A DNA stretch of 5,605 bases from Xanthomonas translucens pv. translucens DSM 18974 (lineage in GTDB: Bacteria > Pseudomonadota > Gammaproteobacteria > Xanthomonadales > Xanthomonadaceae), in the NCBI RefSeq assembly GCF_000331775.1, contig NZ_CAPJ01000351.1, forward strand, positions 1-5,605, written 5' to 3'. The notes below the pieces were generated by a model that was not told the origin of the DNA, ran no database searches, and was given only the letters and a program-made list of their open reading frames with translations. How positions within the stretch are numbered: position 1 is the stretch's first letter; every line of letters begins with the position of its first letter. The translations under genes and the position numbers were made by a program. This document shows positions 5,522 through 5,605 of the stretch, one piece after another.

Positions 5522-5605
5522 ATGGCGTCCCCTGTCTCACGCACCTTGCGCCTGATCGGCTTGCTGCACACCCGCCGGGTCCGGGCCGGCGCCGGCCACG
5601 CCCGA
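5522..5605 (+). CDS. Putative HTH transcriptional regulator, WYL/YafY-like, N-terminal fragment (window edge)
   Basis: Only 28 codons are visible before the right edge, with no stop. The ATG at 5522 opens a frame reading MASPVSRTLRLIGLLHTRR followed by VRAGAGHAR. The pattern R-x-x-R-L-hydrophobic-x-L-L-x-x-R-R followed by a Gly-Ala segment resembles the first helix and turn of the winged HTH of YafY/WYL-type regulators, which commonly begin with an RLL-x-LLQ-RR-x-x-x-GAELA type stretch. No Shine-Dalgarno site is seen upstream, so the true start may differ or the mRNA may be nearly leaderless. Divergent placement from the GST gene across a perfect inverted repeat supports a regulator. The family call is tentative because the recognition helix and any WYL domain lie outside the window. 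Confidence 0.5.
   Translation, partial: MASPVSRTLRLIGLLHTRRVRAGAGHAR

Noticed and set aside
5584..5597. 14-bp palindrome GGCCGGCGCCGGCC
   Set aside because: It lies in an Ala-Gly codon repeat of the regulator fragment and is explained by high GC and codon bias.

Overview
The window looks like a chromosomal housekeeping region from a high-GC gammaproteobacterium, most likely of the family Xanthomonadaceae (Xanthomonas, Stenotrophomonas, Lysobacter or a relative). This rests on the GC-rich codon use, the protein sequences and the gene order; no database search was run, so the genus is open. No RNA gene, CRISPR array or insertion sequence was seen, and no gene-free stretch exceeds about 125 bases.

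Nearly everything lies on the minus strand, so transcription reads from right to left. From right to left: the first codons of a probable HTH/WYL-type (YafY-like) regulator on the plus strand (5522-5605, cut by the window edge); a 76-bp divergent intergenic region with two abutting inverted repeats; a cytosolic glutathione S-transferase-like gene (4826-5446); a bulged hairpin that probably ends that transcript; then miaB (3338-4753), phoH/ybeZ (2226-3212), ybeY (1744-2229), a small secreted protein of unknown function (1074-1646), corC/ybeX (80-961), and the first codons of lnt (1-83, cut by the left edge).

miaB-ybeZ-ybeY-ybeX-lnt is the conserved gammaproteobacterial cluster that joins tRNA modification (MiaB), rRNA maturation and ribosome quality control (YbeY with its ATPase partner PhoH/YbeZ), a CBS-domain CorC protein (YbeX) and lipoprotein N-acylation (Lnt). 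phoH/ybeY and corC/lnt are joined by 4-bp and 4-base-scale stop/start overlaps, as expected for translational coupling. The departure from the textbook layout is the secreted two-cysteine protein between ybeY and corC, preceded by a possible 30-codon small ORF that fills the gap. corC probably also has its own promoter, with an extended -10 element in the 112-bp gap before it.

The most interesting part is the right edge: a putative regulator and a GST gene diverge across a perfect 9-7-9 inverted repeat that directly abuts a second 6-7-6 inverted repeat, with centres 22 bp apart. This resembles a self-contained regulator/operator/target unit. The rest is ordinary core genome.
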